64,000 nucleotides of DNA, taken from NCBI GenBank assembly GCA_028023455.1, contig JAQFVV010006255.1, positions 3,162,001 through 3,226,000 of the forward strand, read 5' to 3'. The notes under the pieces are model-generated. The model was not told the DNA's origin, did not search any database, and saw only the letters and a program-made list of their open reading frames with translations. This document shows, one piece after another, positions 46,107 to 56,739 of the stretch (its first letter is position 1; the number at the start of each line of letters is the position of its first letter). A program made the position numbers and the translations under genes. Source of the DNA: Epiperipatus broadwayi. Lineage: Eukaryota; Onychophora; Udeonychophora; Euonychophora; Peripatidae.

Positions 46107-47000
46107 ATGAGTGATTTAGAAGAAAATATTGATAGTTTGGGAAGAACTCAAATTATATTGTCTCCTGATACTCAGAATATAGAATTGGGAGAAACTGCAT
46201 TGTCTCCTAACTTTCAAATTATTGATTTGGGATGGACCCAAAATACATTGTCCCCTAAATTTCAAGATCAGATGTTACAGATGCTGAACAATGTATTTGA
46301 TCAATTAAAATTCCCAAAAAAATCAAACTAAAGAGTTGAAACAATCTCTACAAAGAGATATAAGAGAATCTAGAGAAGACTCGAAAAAAATGAACACATT
46401 TTTAGAAAGTAAATTGGATAATTCCAAAAAAATTCTAGAAAACAAATTAATTGAGTCACAAGAGTAGTTTAGGAATAATTTAAAAGAGTATTTTAAATAT
46501 AGAACAGAAAAGGCTAGGGAAGAGACCATGAAAGAAATTAACCATTGTTTTGAAGTCACAGAGTTAAATCATAGAGTTGCTAAGTAGGATTCAGACCAAA
46601 TGTCAGATCATATTAAGGAATGTTTAACACAATATCAGTTAGTGTCTGTCCTTAAAATAGATAATTTATAGATTAAGATAGAGCAAATCAGTGATAAATC
46701 AACAGGACATATGTTGATGGTAAATGATAAAATGCAGAGTATAGAAACCCAATCCAATTAGATTGTAGATAGTTTTAGAGTCAAATTAGAACATTAGTTC
46801 AGTCAAGCCAATAAAAATCAAAATGAAATGAAAAAAAAGTTTGAAAAGTCTAAGAAAAATATTCAAATTAAAATCTTAGAAGTGAATCAAGGCATTCAAT
46901 CCCAAAACATAAATTAGAAGGAATAAAACAAGAATTAATAAGTACTGTCCACGAGTCTAAAGTTGAGATTAGGGAGATTAAAAATTTTAATACTCATTTA
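46107..47000 (+). pseudogene. Gypsy gag, N-terminal coiled-coil region
   Basis: Starts MSDLEENIDSLGRTQIIL and contains a short internal repeat (TLSPKFQ / ALSPNFQ type). A frameshift at an A-run (46,315-46,321) leads into a long Lys/Glu/Gln-rich coiled coil (ELKQSLQRDIRESREDSKK ...). From about 46,430 to 46,915 one frame is broken only by TAG codons (six), at places where Gln would suit the coiled coil. Another frame change follows near 46,915. No start other than 46,107 is evident. Confidence 0.55.
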
Positions 47001-47130
47001 GGTAATGAAAAATTCCAAGATGAATTGTAAATTTGAAGAGTTGCCAGACAGTACAATCAAGCAAAGAAGTAGTTTTCTAAAAGAGCTTGATATTTTATGA
47101 GATGAGCAGAAAAGGTTTTTTGAAAACTTA

Positions 47131-47770
47131 TTGGAAAATATACAGTTAGAATATAGAATGCAAAATCTACACAAGAAAATTGAAGAATTACAGGTTGTAA
47201 ATGATGATAGTATAAGCATTATGAGAAACAATCATAAACCTAAGTTTGAGCAAGTAGTTGATACCAAAGATAAAGAAAGTTTTCACATAGTAAATAGAAT
47301 TTTCAACTCTAGTGTAGAAAATTCATCTTGTCAAATTTCATCAGAAATTAGTGGTTTCAAAACTCAAAACACAGTGTACAATCATAGTAATGTTGGAAAT
47401 TCAATGGTTCTAAAATTCCTAAAAATGAAATTATTTAAGGGTGAGTATTTGGAAAACACATCCAAATATTTGCAAATTTAGAAAAATTGTTTGCTTTGTG
47501 CAATTTTTCCAAAGAAGAAAAATTAACCATAGCTAGTAATCATTTTATATGCCATTCCCAAAGATTGGTGGCAATCCCTGATTGATAAGACCACAAAAAT
47601 AACAGAAGTTATTAGGTTTCCAAGGAGAAGTATAGCATGCACAATTCTTCTGAGAGCAGGCAGTTAAATTACAAACATTAACAGCCTTCCCTTTGTCTGA
47701 GCACCAGAATTTCCTGATCCATAGACACAACCTTTCCAAACACATTGAACAACTTTAATTGCTATTGACA
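47131..47770 (+). pseudogene. Gypsy gag, capsid region
   Basis: A 116-residue open frame (47,131-47,481) is followed, one frame over, by IFANLEKLFALCNFSKEEKL and an FPKDWWQSL-like segment near 47,560. This is the general pattern of Gypsy capsid proteins (acidic/hydrophobic helices, a W-W or W-F pair). Stops at 47,481 and after 47,580 interrupt it. Confidence 0.45.
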
Positions 47771-48079
47771 GGCATACAATAGAGGAGGTTTCTGACAATT
47801 GAATGCAATCTTGACAACAAACTTAGCACTATTAAGAAAACCCATTATCTTGTTAATGACATAAGTGTGTCTTTTATGCAGTGACTTAATATTAGAAAAA
47901 TTATTCATTGTAGATGTCATAATAGAAGGCTAGTTCCTTACTCTATCAATGGCTACCACTAGAGTTGACCTAGAGAGAGAAATTAAAACAATACCCTAAA
48001 TCAGCCTTCTATCAATGATATTCAAACAATACCAAAAATAGAAGGTAAAGCTAAAGGTAAATCAAGTGCATGAAACTAG

Positions 48080-48125
48080 TTAGAACCTTGCGGAAAAGTT
48101 CCTCACTATGGAGCCCTAATGCTAA
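48080..48125 (+). pseudogene. Gypsy nucleocapsid zinc-knuckle remnant
   Basis: The reading LEPCGKVPHYGAL keeps C-G-K-x-x-H of a CCHC knuckle. The first Cys and the last Cys are not in frame. Its place between capsid and protease is right. Confidence 0.3.
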
Positions 48126-48261
48126 AATGAGGGTAGACAATATAATATGGTTGATGAATACAATTGAATTAGACATATTATTTAGAATGATATGGAATAA
48201 CTGAATCATTTATTTTATATAATTGTCCACTACCAAAATATCTGCTGTAGGAATTGTCATA

Positions 48262-48500
48262 CATGCCTTATTAAACCCGGGAAGTCAGGCATCTATATTG
48301 TTTGAAAATATCTATAGTAAAATTATTTGTGTAAATCAGACATGTAACATTAGAAAATAAAAAGAGAACAAAGCTATCTAATAAGCAAGTCTTCATTACT
48401 TTGGAAATAAATGAATCTGAGTTTGGGCATGGCTTTCTAATAATGCCTGGTTTATTTCATGAATATATAATTGGCTCTGACTTCATGAATCTAAGCAATT
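48262..48500 (+). pseudogene. Gypsy aspartic protease remnant
   Basis: IVIHALLNPGSQASILFENI holds the active-site region (normally L-D-x-G-S/T; here Asn replaces Asp). Further on MPGLFHEYIIGSDFMNL matches the second conserved strand (I-L-G-x-D-F). Several stops separate them. Loss of the catalytic Asp shows it is dead. Confidence 0.5.
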
Positions 48501-48889
48501 GTTCAGTAGATTAATGTTTACATGCCAATAGGAAATTTGTCCTTTTGTTTTCAATTTGAATAGGCAACCAAGTCAATTCTTGTGTATACAAGAAACAACA
48601 CTTGATGTAAAATTAAGTGCAATTTAGATAAGTTCATATATTATACAATCAGAATATTATGAACAATTTTATCAATTGTTATTTTTATATAGGAGGGTTT
48701 TCTCCAAGATTCCAGACATATTAAAAGGAACAGCCATTGGATTGTTAGCAAGAAATAAATCCAGAAACACAGGTATCCAATACCCTACCAATATCAGGCA
48801 GAAGTCCAATAAGAAATTGATAAGATGTCAGAATAATGCACAATAAAGAAAAGCACTTAATCATACATTGATACTTTTCTAGAAAGGAT

Positions 48890-49510
48890 AGATCTGTAAG
48901 GGTTTGCCTGGATGTCCACATGCTAAATCAGCTTCCTATACCAGAGCAAGACATATCCACAACAGTATGTAAATTGTTAATCAGTTCCAAAGATAAGAGC
49001 ATATATTTTATATTTTATCAGACAGTTAGCTATTGGAAAATATCACCTCATTATAGTGATAAAAAGTATATGGCATTCTGTTATCAGTGCCAATCATACA
49101 CATTTAAAAGGATGCCCTTTGGTTTAGTAAATAGTGGTGCGGGTTTGATAAGATGTTGAAATATGATCTCTAAATAATTAAAAGAGAAGTTGATCATGTA
49201 TGTGGATGATATTGTCATCACCTCCAAAAATATAACTGATCACTTAGCACATCTGAAATTATTTCTATATGAATGTTCAGTTAATAACATAAAATTAACT
49301 TGGAGAAATGCACTATAGCTGCAAGGTTAATTACTTTTTTTGGTCATTTGATCAATTCTGAAAAAATTGCAGATATTCAAAGATTTCCTGTGTCTAAAAC
49401 CCAGAAACAGCTTCAGTTATTCTTAGGATTGTGTGATTACTACCATACATTTTATAAAAATTTTGCATTCAATACAATTAATTTATCTGTTTTATTAAAA
49501 TATATAAAAT
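48890..49510 (+). pseudogene. Gypsy reverse transcriptase remnant
   Basis: VCLDVHMLNQLPIPEQDI, SYWKISPHYSDKKYMAFCYQ, TFKRMPFGLVNSGAG and, after a stop, MYVDDIVITSKNITDHLAHL with the catalytic YVDD. Then GHLINSEKIADIQRFPVSKT and QLQLFLGLCDYYHTFYKNF, the connection to RNase H. The first motif has lost the usual Asp of D-L-x-x-(G/S)-F/Y-W (here the region reads YFIFYQTVSYW). Frames change at about 49,160 and 49,295. Confidence 0.7.
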
Positions 49511-49587
49511 GTGCTAACATGCACAAGCACACAAAGCTAAAAACAAATAAAGCAAATATATATTATTTTAATATCTATTCATTAAAT

Positions 49588-49628
49588 GGCTAAGCGCTTT
49601 CAAGGTTCAAGCCCTCATAATCATAGCC
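49588..49628 (-). ncRNA. Hammerhead-like motif (A3-U8), inside the Gypsy remnant
   Basis: Minus strand: stem I GGCT, core ATGATTA, extra T, stem II GAGG/CCTT with a 7-base loop, GAA, self-complementary hexamer AGCGCT, T (position 17), stem I partner AGCC (4 perfect pairs). U4 G5 A6 A9 and GAA are kept and positions 3 and 8 are A and U. It lies in ~110 bp that interrupt the Gypsy frame between RT and RNase H, so it probably came in as a separate insertion. Confidence 0.5.
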
Positions 49629-49629
49629 G

Positions 49630-50110
49630 TATAAAGAAATTTGAAAAGTTGAAGTGGATTCCAGAGCATATGCAGAAATTTAAAAAAAAATTAAAATCAC
49701 AATTTAAAAAAGATATTATGGCATGTTATCCAGATTTTGATAAGGTTTTACTTATAGACAGATAGCAATGAGTTTAGTCTTTGAGTAGTTTCTTTATTAG
49801 GTGAATGAGGGTAATGAGCCTAGAGAGTTGTAGTTTTTGAGCAGGCATTTGAAGGGTGCTGAGATGAACTTCTCTATTACAGAGAAAGAGGCATTAGCAG
49901 TGGTATGGAGATTTCAAAAGTTGAGACAGTTCTTATTGGGATCTGAAGTCATAGTTTTATCTGACCATTGTAGCTTGGATTTTTAAATAAAAGTTATCTT
50001 AACAATGAGAGATTAGTCAGGTGGAGTCTTTATCTTTAATAGTTTAATTACAGTATTTTGAACCATTCAGGAAGAATAACATAGTGGCAGATGTATTAAA
50101 TAGGCATTCA
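49630..50110 (+). pseudogene. Gypsy RNase H remnant
   Basis: FEKLKWIPEHMQKFKKKLKS then YPDFDKVLLIDRQ (first RNase H strand, DTD/TDAS region altered), FLSRHLKGAEMNFSITEKEA (motif with catalytic Glu), LAVVWRFQKLRQFLLGSEVI, VLSDHCSLDF (T/S-D-H motif), NERLVRWSL and NIVADVLNRHS (usual VADALSR). Stops and frame changes lie between these blocks. Confidence 0.65.
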
Positions 50111-50358
50111 ATACAAGTAGTTTATAAAAATCCTAGCGCAGAAAATATTATTAATAATAATCTTAATATATTTTTAGAAGAGTCTGCAGTAAATGATTAT
50201 AAAAATTTAGCTCTAATGCAAACTCAGGGTGCTCATATGAAGAAAATTATTGATTTATTATTATATCCTATAAAGTTAAATAGTGGTAATAAATATGCTA
50301 TTAAAATAAGAAATAAATACATGCTATGTCTATTTTGACATAAATTTTAATCTGTAAA

Positions 50359-51217
50359 TTGGTTTCTAGTAACGATAGTTTCTGGAGGATATTGATTCCA
50401 TTTTGTTTAGTTAATAAATTAGTTTATTATGCTCATTATCAATATGGCCATTATGGTGTTCAAAAAATAAATTATGTACTTAGAAAATATTTTTATTGGC
50501 CAAAAATGTTTGATTCCATAGCTAATAGGATAAGATCTTGTGAAATTTGTCTAAAATCAAAATATTATAATCAATCACATGCTGGAGTATTTCAACCTAT
50601 AATTCCAGACAGGCCTAATGAATTCTTATCCATAGACTTTTATGGGCCTCTTCCATATTTCAACAGTCAAAAATTTATTCTAGTCATATGACATATTTAT
50701 AGAATATGTAGCTGCTTATTCAGTTCCTAACACTGACACAAAGAATGCCATTAAGTATCTTGTTAGTCTCTAATTTCCATTAGTAGGCAAACCAGTCTCT
50801 ATTTTAACTGATCATGCTATTGCTTTTATTTCTAACTCATGGAGGAGGTAGATTCAGCAACATAATATTAAACAAATTATGAATTCTATTGGGAATCAGT
50901 CAGTACAATGCATGTGAGTGTATTGTGTTGGAATTAAAGATGTTGCTTAAAGTGTACATAGCAACATAATATTAAACAAATTATGAAATCTATTGGGAAT
51001 CCAGTCCAATCCATGTGAGCATTTTATGTGGGAATTAGGGAAGTTGTTCAAAGTGTACATAGAACAAAACCATAAACAATTGATCAGTGAGTTCCATGAA
51101 ATTATTAATTATTTCAATGTTACAATTAATGAGTCCACAAAGTTGTCTCCTATTCATTTACATTTTGAGAAACCTGAGCCATTGCTTATAAAATCTCCCC
51201 TGATCATCATTGCATAA
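50359..51217 (+). pseudogene. Gypsy integrase remnant, first part
   Basis: His-His-Cys-Cys finger: YYAHYQYGHYGVQKINYVLR, YFYWPKMFDSIANRIRSCEI, CLKSKYYNQSH. Catalytic core: FLSIDFYGPLPYF (first Asp), SILTDHAIAFISNSW (second Asp), then after a 104-bp duplication GIQSNPCEHFMWELGKLFKV where the third acidic residue sits (N-P-x-E; Glu kept). Stops at 50,689, 50,850 and in the duplication. The next part follows the inserted foldback element. Confidence 0.7.
50857..51060 (+). repeat. 104-bp tandem duplication inside the integrase
   Basis: Two units starting gcaacataatatt at 50,857 and 50,961 and running to gtgtacatag, with a few differences. The period of 104 is not a multiple of three, so it breaks the reading frame before the third catalytic residue. 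Confidence 0.8.
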
Positions 51218-51430
51218 GTTTTAAGCCAATAAACATCACATGATCACCATTTCTTATGCTTGTTCTTACTGAACTGAGTTCAGACCTATATAAGCTAATG
51301 AGTTTGAATTGAAAATATAGTGTTATTAATCTAATACTCATAGTTTTGTAGATAAGTAGAGATAAGAGATGGCTTCTGGAGGGTTGCATTAGATCCTAAG
51401 ATCTAGGTGCAGTGCTCTCAGATCCAAGGC

Positions 51431-51472
51431 TTCTCACTGATGAAGGCCACAAGCCAGAAACTAGTCTAGGAA
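51431..51472 (+). ncRNA. Hammerhead-like motif, foldback class, tandem unit 1
   Basis: Stem I TTCTCA, exact core CTGATGA, A, stem II GGC/GCC with CACAA loop, A, GAA, hexamer ACTAGT, C (position 17), stem I partner TAGGAA (5 of 6 pairs including one G-U). Core bases are all canonical; the A on each side of stem II gives a mismatch at its base. Confidence 0.5.
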
Positions 51473-51707
51473 TATTGGATGAGTAGGCATCAGATGGGGA
51501 TTTTATGCACAAGCCTGCTGGCATCCATTAATTACTCAGGATTGCACTGAGTGGCAATACGTTTAGAGAGTTTTGCCTGTTTCAATAACAGTTATGAGCA
51601 AGCATAAGAAATGATCATATGATATTTATTGGCTTAAAACCAATCCTGCCTGCTGGAGGGTTGCATTAGATCATAAGATCTAGGTGCAGTGCTCTCAGAT
51701 CCAAGGC

Positions 51708-51749
51708 TCCTCACTGATAAAGGCCACAAGCCAGAAACTAATCTGGGGA
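51708..51749 (+). ncRNA. Hammerhead-like motif, foldback class, tandem unit 2
   Basis: Stem I TCCTCA pairs with TGGGGA over six positions (one G-U). The core is CTGATAA (G8 changed to A) and the hexamer is ACTAAT, so two key positions are lost although stem I is the best of the set. Probably inactive. Confidence 0.4.
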
Positions 51750-51878
51750 TATTGGACGAGTAAGCACTAGATGGAGACTTTATGCACAAGCCTTCTGGCA
51801 TCCATTGATTACTCTGGCTTGCACTGAGTGGCAATACATATAGAGAGTTTTACCTGTTTTAATAACATTGTATAAGTT

Positions 51879-52135
51879 ATTGATATTTATCAGAATCTAG
51901 AAAAAGCTAGGGTAAATTTTAAAAAGATGAATGACAAATGTACTCCTCAAGTTAAAATCACATTTATTTAAAGTCCTTGATTATGTATTAGTTCAAACTC
52001 TTCACATTAGCAACCTCCAGAAACATAAATTTAAAAATTTCTGAGCCTGTATAATGGGCTGTTTTAAATTGCTAGCCAGGTTGGAGAGAATTTATTTATG
52101 CTACCCACCCCTGATGGATTGAGAGATACTTACAA
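51879..52135 (+). pseudogene. Gypsy integrase C-terminal remnant
   Basis: Continues the integrase after the nested insertion: VIDIYQNLEKARVNFKKMND, then KCTPQVKITFI, and in other frames SEPV-, FIYATHP-like pieces of the chromodomain-less C-terminus (G-D-x-V-L-V region not recognisable). Broken by stops. Beyond about 52,135 similarity is lost and the 3' LTR is not found. Confidence 0.4.
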
Positions 52136-52995
52136 TGCACTTAGATTGAGACCCATTCCTTCTGCAGAGTAATGTATATTTTAAAACTAAAGATTGAAGT
52201 TAATATAGCAATTTGATATTATTATTGACTATAAGCCATAAAGTTGTGTTATTATATATATATATATAATGAATAATCAGACCGCACATAAGCATAAACT
52301 CAAACAAATAGCCAGCTACCAATATCAATGCATAGTGAGAAGCCTTAAAATTGGAAATTCATTAAGAGATCCAGCAGACGTAACACCGGTTCACTTTAAG
52401 TGCTGATGTTGAATTTAAAGTGTGTGATTTTTGCAAGACTGAGAGAAAAAACTAGATTCATAAAAGATGTTCATCTATATATATATATTGTTTATAAATA
52501 GTATGCCTCCATAATGTTAAATAATATTTATATAAAATATTATTATTAAACACACACTCAAACATATGTAATTTATTGAATACATGTGCACATTTGTCTT
52601 TAACCTTTTAATATATTGTTTGATTAATAAATTAAAATTTATTTTGTCTATTCCTACTTTCAGTTTTTTTAACAACAACAGAAAAATCTTATTTACTATT
52701 TTATCTTTCCATTTTTTACAAATTTCATTAAAAACATAAATTCAGTAAAAAAAATTATTGTAAAAAATAAAATATCAACATTGCAAAAAAAAAAAAAAGA
52801 CTAATAAACATAAATAAGTAATTTAAACAAAAGACATTGTTTTATTATTCATACATACACAGACAAAAAGTAATTTATTGGAAAAAAAATATTTTCTAAA
52901 ATTTTTTTATATTTAAGCCATATTTCATTAAAGCATAAATTTAAATAATTCAGTCTCTTAAAAAATATAAAACTTCAACTAAAAAAACAACTATA
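52136..52995. other. AT-rich DNA, nothing recognised
   Basis: Contains short TA runs at 52,252-52,268 and 52,474-52,487. A 3' LTR would be expected but could not be demonstrated. Confidence 0.4.
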
Positions 52996-53116
52996 AAAAT
53001 ATTAATAAGAGTACCAAACTCTCCATGTAGCAGTGCCACCAAGTGCAAGCCTTTATAATCAATGGATGCAGGAAGGTTTGTGCATAAAATCCTATCTAGT
53101 GACTACTCATCCAACA

Positions 53117-53158
53117 TCCCCAGACTAGTTTCTAGCTAGTAGTTTTTATTAGTGAGGA
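53117..53158 (-). other. Decayed hammerhead-like motif, left arm
   Basis: Minus strand: stem I TCCTCA/TGGGGA (six positions, one G-U) and hexamer ACTAGT with C17 and GAA intact, but the core reads CTAATAA and stem II has drifted. It keeps exactly the parts that pair, which suggests common descent with the motif at 33.4 kb. Confidence 0.4.
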
Positions 53159-53352
53159 GCCTTGGATTTGAGAGCACTGCACTTAAATTTTAGGATCAAA
53201 TGCAACCCTCCAGCAGATACCTTTTACCTTCCAACCTAAGCTCATTTCATCTTGGGATTCTAGCTTTATATTTATCCAAGAAGGTAAAAGATGGCTGCAG
53301 GAGGGTTGTATTAAATTCTAAAATTTAAATGGAATCTTCTCAAATTCAATGT

Positions 53353-53394
53353 TCCTCACTGATGAAAGCTACAAGCTTCAAACTAGCCTGGAGA
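53353..53394 (+). ncRNA. Hammerhead-like motif, right arm, perfect stem II
   Basis: Stem I TCCTCA, core CTGATGA, stem II AAGCT/AGCTT with ACA loop (five perfect pairs, no extra base), CAA in place of GAA, hexamer ACTAGC, C, partner TGGAGA. This copy shows how the A-A mismatch of the relatives could have been an A-U pair, but G12 is lost. Confidence 0.45.
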
Positions 53395-53509
53395 TGTTAG
53401 ATGGGTGGGCACTAGATAGGGATTTTATACCCAAAACTTGTTACATTCATTGATTATGAAGGCTTGCACTTGGGGATACTATTGTATGGAGAGTTTGATA
53501 CTCTTATTA

Positions 53510-56045
53510 ACAGCATCTGTAAGCATATGAATAAAAATATTATTTGACATCAGTAAATTTTCAATTGACTAATTTTTTGTAAGTTTATATATTTAAAAAA
53601 ATATAATTTTTTTTGTTCATTAGATTAATTAAAATTTTGACTGCTTTTATTAATTACATTTCTATTCATAAAAATGTTACAGTAAAATAATCAGGATTGT
53701 TTTAACCTTTCTGTACTCTGACAGATTTTTTTTTCACTAATTGTTAAACTTTCAACTTTCATTTTAGTATTAAATTATTATTATATATCAAAATATAATA
53801 AATTTGATTTCATTTGATAGATATTTTGTTTAGAAATTAAATAAATTTCTAAAAAAAAATCATATTTGACTTTTAGAACTATTTATTAAACACTGATAAC
53901 GTCATATTTCTCAAATCAGCTAAAGAATTTCACACAATGGGAAGAAAATTATATAGTTACGATATCAATATTATTAAATGTCTTTAGATATGCATGTAAA
54001 CATTATCTTAGATATATTTTATATATCTGTATGCTTGTTTGACATTAATGTATACAACTTTTAAATAATCCAAAACAGGCAAAGGCCTTTTCAATAATTT
54101 TTATAGAGAAAAAGATAAAACATACCATACTGCCTGTATTTGAGCAGTTTTCCATCTTTTTTTGGATGATTATTTAGATTGGCTATGGACCGAATATGAA
54201 AAGAAAAGTCTAATGTTTATTTCATATTTTTTATATATTTATTCGTGCCGCATTTGAAGTAAGTGTGTATATATAGTTTTTATTAATAATGCTTATTTTT
54301 AGTTCGGTAGTTATTTAATCGACATTCTTTTAATACTCTTGTTTTTAATATATCCGTTAAAATGATAATTGGTGAAATGGGAACTTAAATATTGAATTAG
54401 AATTGATAATCAACTTAATACTTTTACATTTTTTGTTTGATTTAATAGTAAAATAAAACATTCTTTTTTTATATATACACAATTTGATTTGTAATAAAGA
54501 AGTTTATAAATACTGCATTACTCAAATACTATTTTTACGTTTATCAAAATCATTGTTAAATATTTTCTGGGCTATTACCTTCTCTTTTAAATTATACAGC
54601 GTGACCAAAAGATTCCGTCTGTATTTCTGTATCTTAAACGCGTTACTGTTGTTAGATTGGCATTGGAAATGCTTTAATCGAGTAACTTTAGATCAGTGAG
54701 AAAACTATAAGGCGTAGAAAGCATCTTCTCGAAACTCTGCAAGCCATCATTTTGATAAGTAAAAATTGCAGGTTATGCAACTAATAGTTCAGATTATACA
54801 TGCTAAAGACATTTAAAGCTATTAGTCTTTTATTAAGAGATGGACTTAACAATAAAAGACATCTACGCACTATGCCTCCCTGCTAGTACGCTGTTAATGC
54901 ATTAAAAGAATAGGCGCTTAAAAATAAGCTACGCCTTTGGTTATTATATTCAGGAGGTAACTCGTAAAATTTTAGTCATCTGAACTCCTAATAACAACCG
55001 AAGCAGTCTGAGGCGCGAAGTTGCCTGTTAAGATTTAAAACGCCAGAAATTATTAGCTTTGTTACTTTTGTTTGGGTTTACGTGATTTCAACGCCCTTTT
55101 GTATATAATACGAGCTTAAAACAGTCGCAAGTTAAGGCCTTAAATGTATCACTAAATTACTGAGGCGCAAAATTAAAATCAACTTTTTTTTTTTTGTTAC
55201 ACAGCGACGAAAAAATTAAAATGTTGTTAGATAATCCAATGGGTAAAACTTATTAACGTGTTGCTGAATTATTATTGTTTTAAAATCATTTTTATTTAAT
55301 TTACTATTACTATAGAAAAATTAAAAATAATTAAAAAGTTTATTTGTTATTTTATATTTTCTAGGTCTAATAATTTAACCCCATATGAAATAAAAAAATG
55401 TATAGTATTAACATCACATGCTATCAAGTCGGCATTAATTTTTGCTGATCATGTATTTGAATAGCATTTCACTAGAATGTCTTATCATTTCAGGCTGCTT
55501 ATAGGCATATTCTTTATTGTGATGACTGGAGTTCACCTATCTGATTGCTGAATATTTACCGCCCCCTTCCATCTCTAATCCTTTGAACACTAATGCTTAG
55601 TTCACTTCTTAATATAATTCAACTTATGATCAAGTATTCATTTGTTTGTTTTTCTTAATATCCATAAAATTCTTGTCTTTTAAATTAAAGCATCTAAAAC
55701 TAACATGAAGAAATGTTATTAGACTGAATAATTCAGATATTTTAAATTATCATTTTAAAAACAAAAACTAAAGAAATGAGTATTATGATTCCATACAATA
55801 ATGCTTAATTATCATTAATGATAGTTTAGTTATTATGTTTCACTCTCTAAACACAGTTTACTGTAACTTCTCATTTAGATCAACATTATAAGTTTCAGAA
55901 AGACATTACATTATTAAATATATATATATTTGAAAAAAATATTTATATTTAAAAATCTTTATTGCCGATTTTTTTTATTGCAGCTTCACCTGGTGCTAAT
56001 TTGCAATGAAGTTCTTAACCACTTGACTTTTTGTTGATAATGCAC
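53510..56045. other. Unique DNA with a CpG-richer segment (54.14-55.27 kb)
   Basis: No coding sequence recognised. From about 54,140 to 55,270 I count more than 25 CG dinucleotides, against very few in equally long stretches elsewhere. It also has a hairpin aggcgctt ... aagctacgcct at 54,912-54,933. It could be a regulatory region or first exon escaping methylation-driven CpG loss. Confidence 0.35.
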
Positions 56046-56049
56046 CATC

Positions 56050-56550
56050 TGAAAAAATAAAAGCTATCAACCACTTCTTATCTATTATCAATTATGAAGT
56101 CTTCTTCTGACTTTGTCATCATAATGTTTTCATTCCTTTTAAAAAGATTTCTGCATTTCAACATATCACCAGCATATCTAAGGCTTTTTCCACGATCCTA
56201 AATCCATATTTATCTTTGTCCAAATTGACTCCCCTTATTACATATTTATTATAGATATTGAATAAGTAAGTTGGAAATAAGCAAGCCTGACCAATTGCAA
56301 ATGTTAAACTAATTTAGTTCATCTTATTCCTAGCTTTTAATTCCATATAAAGATCCATTGCAAAAACATGCAAATGTTTTAGTAGTCTATTTTTCTAAGA
56401 ATATTTTACTGTTTAATATTGTTAATAAAATCAAAGACCTTACTATAATCAATAAGGTGTCTGTAGACTTCTAGGCATTCTATGGAACTTTCACTTTTTA
56501 TGCACATTGGCAATGTTGTCTCTAGTTTCTCTACATTTTTAAAAACTAGT
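56050..56550 (-). pseudogene. LINE reverse transcriptase remnant
   Basis: On the minus strand VYRHLIDYSKVFDFINNIKQ (RT motif A; compare C-F-I-D-Y-x-K-A-F-D) lies at about 56,463-56,410, and KSLRYAGDMLKCRN (motif C; normally LRYADDTVL, with one Asp changed to Gly) at about 56,190-56,150. Motif B is present only as a weak trace near 56,240. It is a different LINE from the RTE and CR1 copies. Ends not defined. Confidence 0.55.
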
Positions 56551-56739
56551 CATATGGAAATTCTTTTTTAGTGTAATTCTTACAGTCAACATTGAAAGCA
56601 TGCTCAGCAAATCATAACAATAATAAAAACAACATTACATTTTTTTGGTTAAATATTTAAAATATTTAAATATATAAATTGCAATTAAATTATTGCAATA
56701 AGGTAATAAAGCTAAACAATTGCAGCATAATTAGAAATA

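Larger units (their letters stand above)
51221..51865. mobile_element. Tandem hammerhead-bearing element nested in Gypsy
   Basis: Flanked by cattgcataagtt (51,208-51,220) and cattgtataagtt (51,866-51,878), a 13-bp duplication with one mismatch, and interrupting the integrase frame. It has an inverted left end (aagccaataaacatcacatg ...) matching 51,585-51,640 in reverse, then one full and one partial unit of ~280 bp in direct tandem (51,368-51,647 and 51,648-51,865). Each unit carries a hammerhead-like motif. Tandem units with a hammerhead recall retrozymes. Non-coding. Confidence 0.75.
46107..52135 (+). mobile_element. Decayed Ty3/Gypsy LTR retrotransposon
   Basis: Parts appear in Gypsy order: coiled-coil gag, capsid, CCHC-like knuckle, aspartic protease, RT, RNase H, integrase. 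All are interrupted by stops and frameshifts. The integrase is further split by a 645-bp foldback element (51,221-51,865) and carries a 104-bp tandem duplication. No envelope gene is seen. LTRs could not be delimited on either side. RT and integrase resemble arthropod-type Gypsy elements in wording of motifs, though this is from memory of the family and not a search. Confidence 0.8.
53001..53506. mobile_element. Foldback element, two divergent hammerhead-bearing arms
   Basis: Arms 53,001-53,230 and 53,270-53,506 are inverted: ttaataagagtaccaaactc at the start, gagtttgatactcttattaa at the end. Each arm carries one unit of the same family as 33.3 and 51.4 kb (gcaagcctttataatcaatg; ctactcatccaacatccc; gcaaccctccagcag). 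One hammerhead-like motif points to each side, one decayed and one with a perfect stem II. Clear target-site duplications were not seen. Non-coding. Confidence 0.75.

Noticed and set aside
46107-46920. TAG read as glutamine (altered genetic code)
   Set aside because: The long RTE frame (794 codons) contains no TAG and ends in TAA, and the Gypsy element has many other lesions; decay is the simpler reading.
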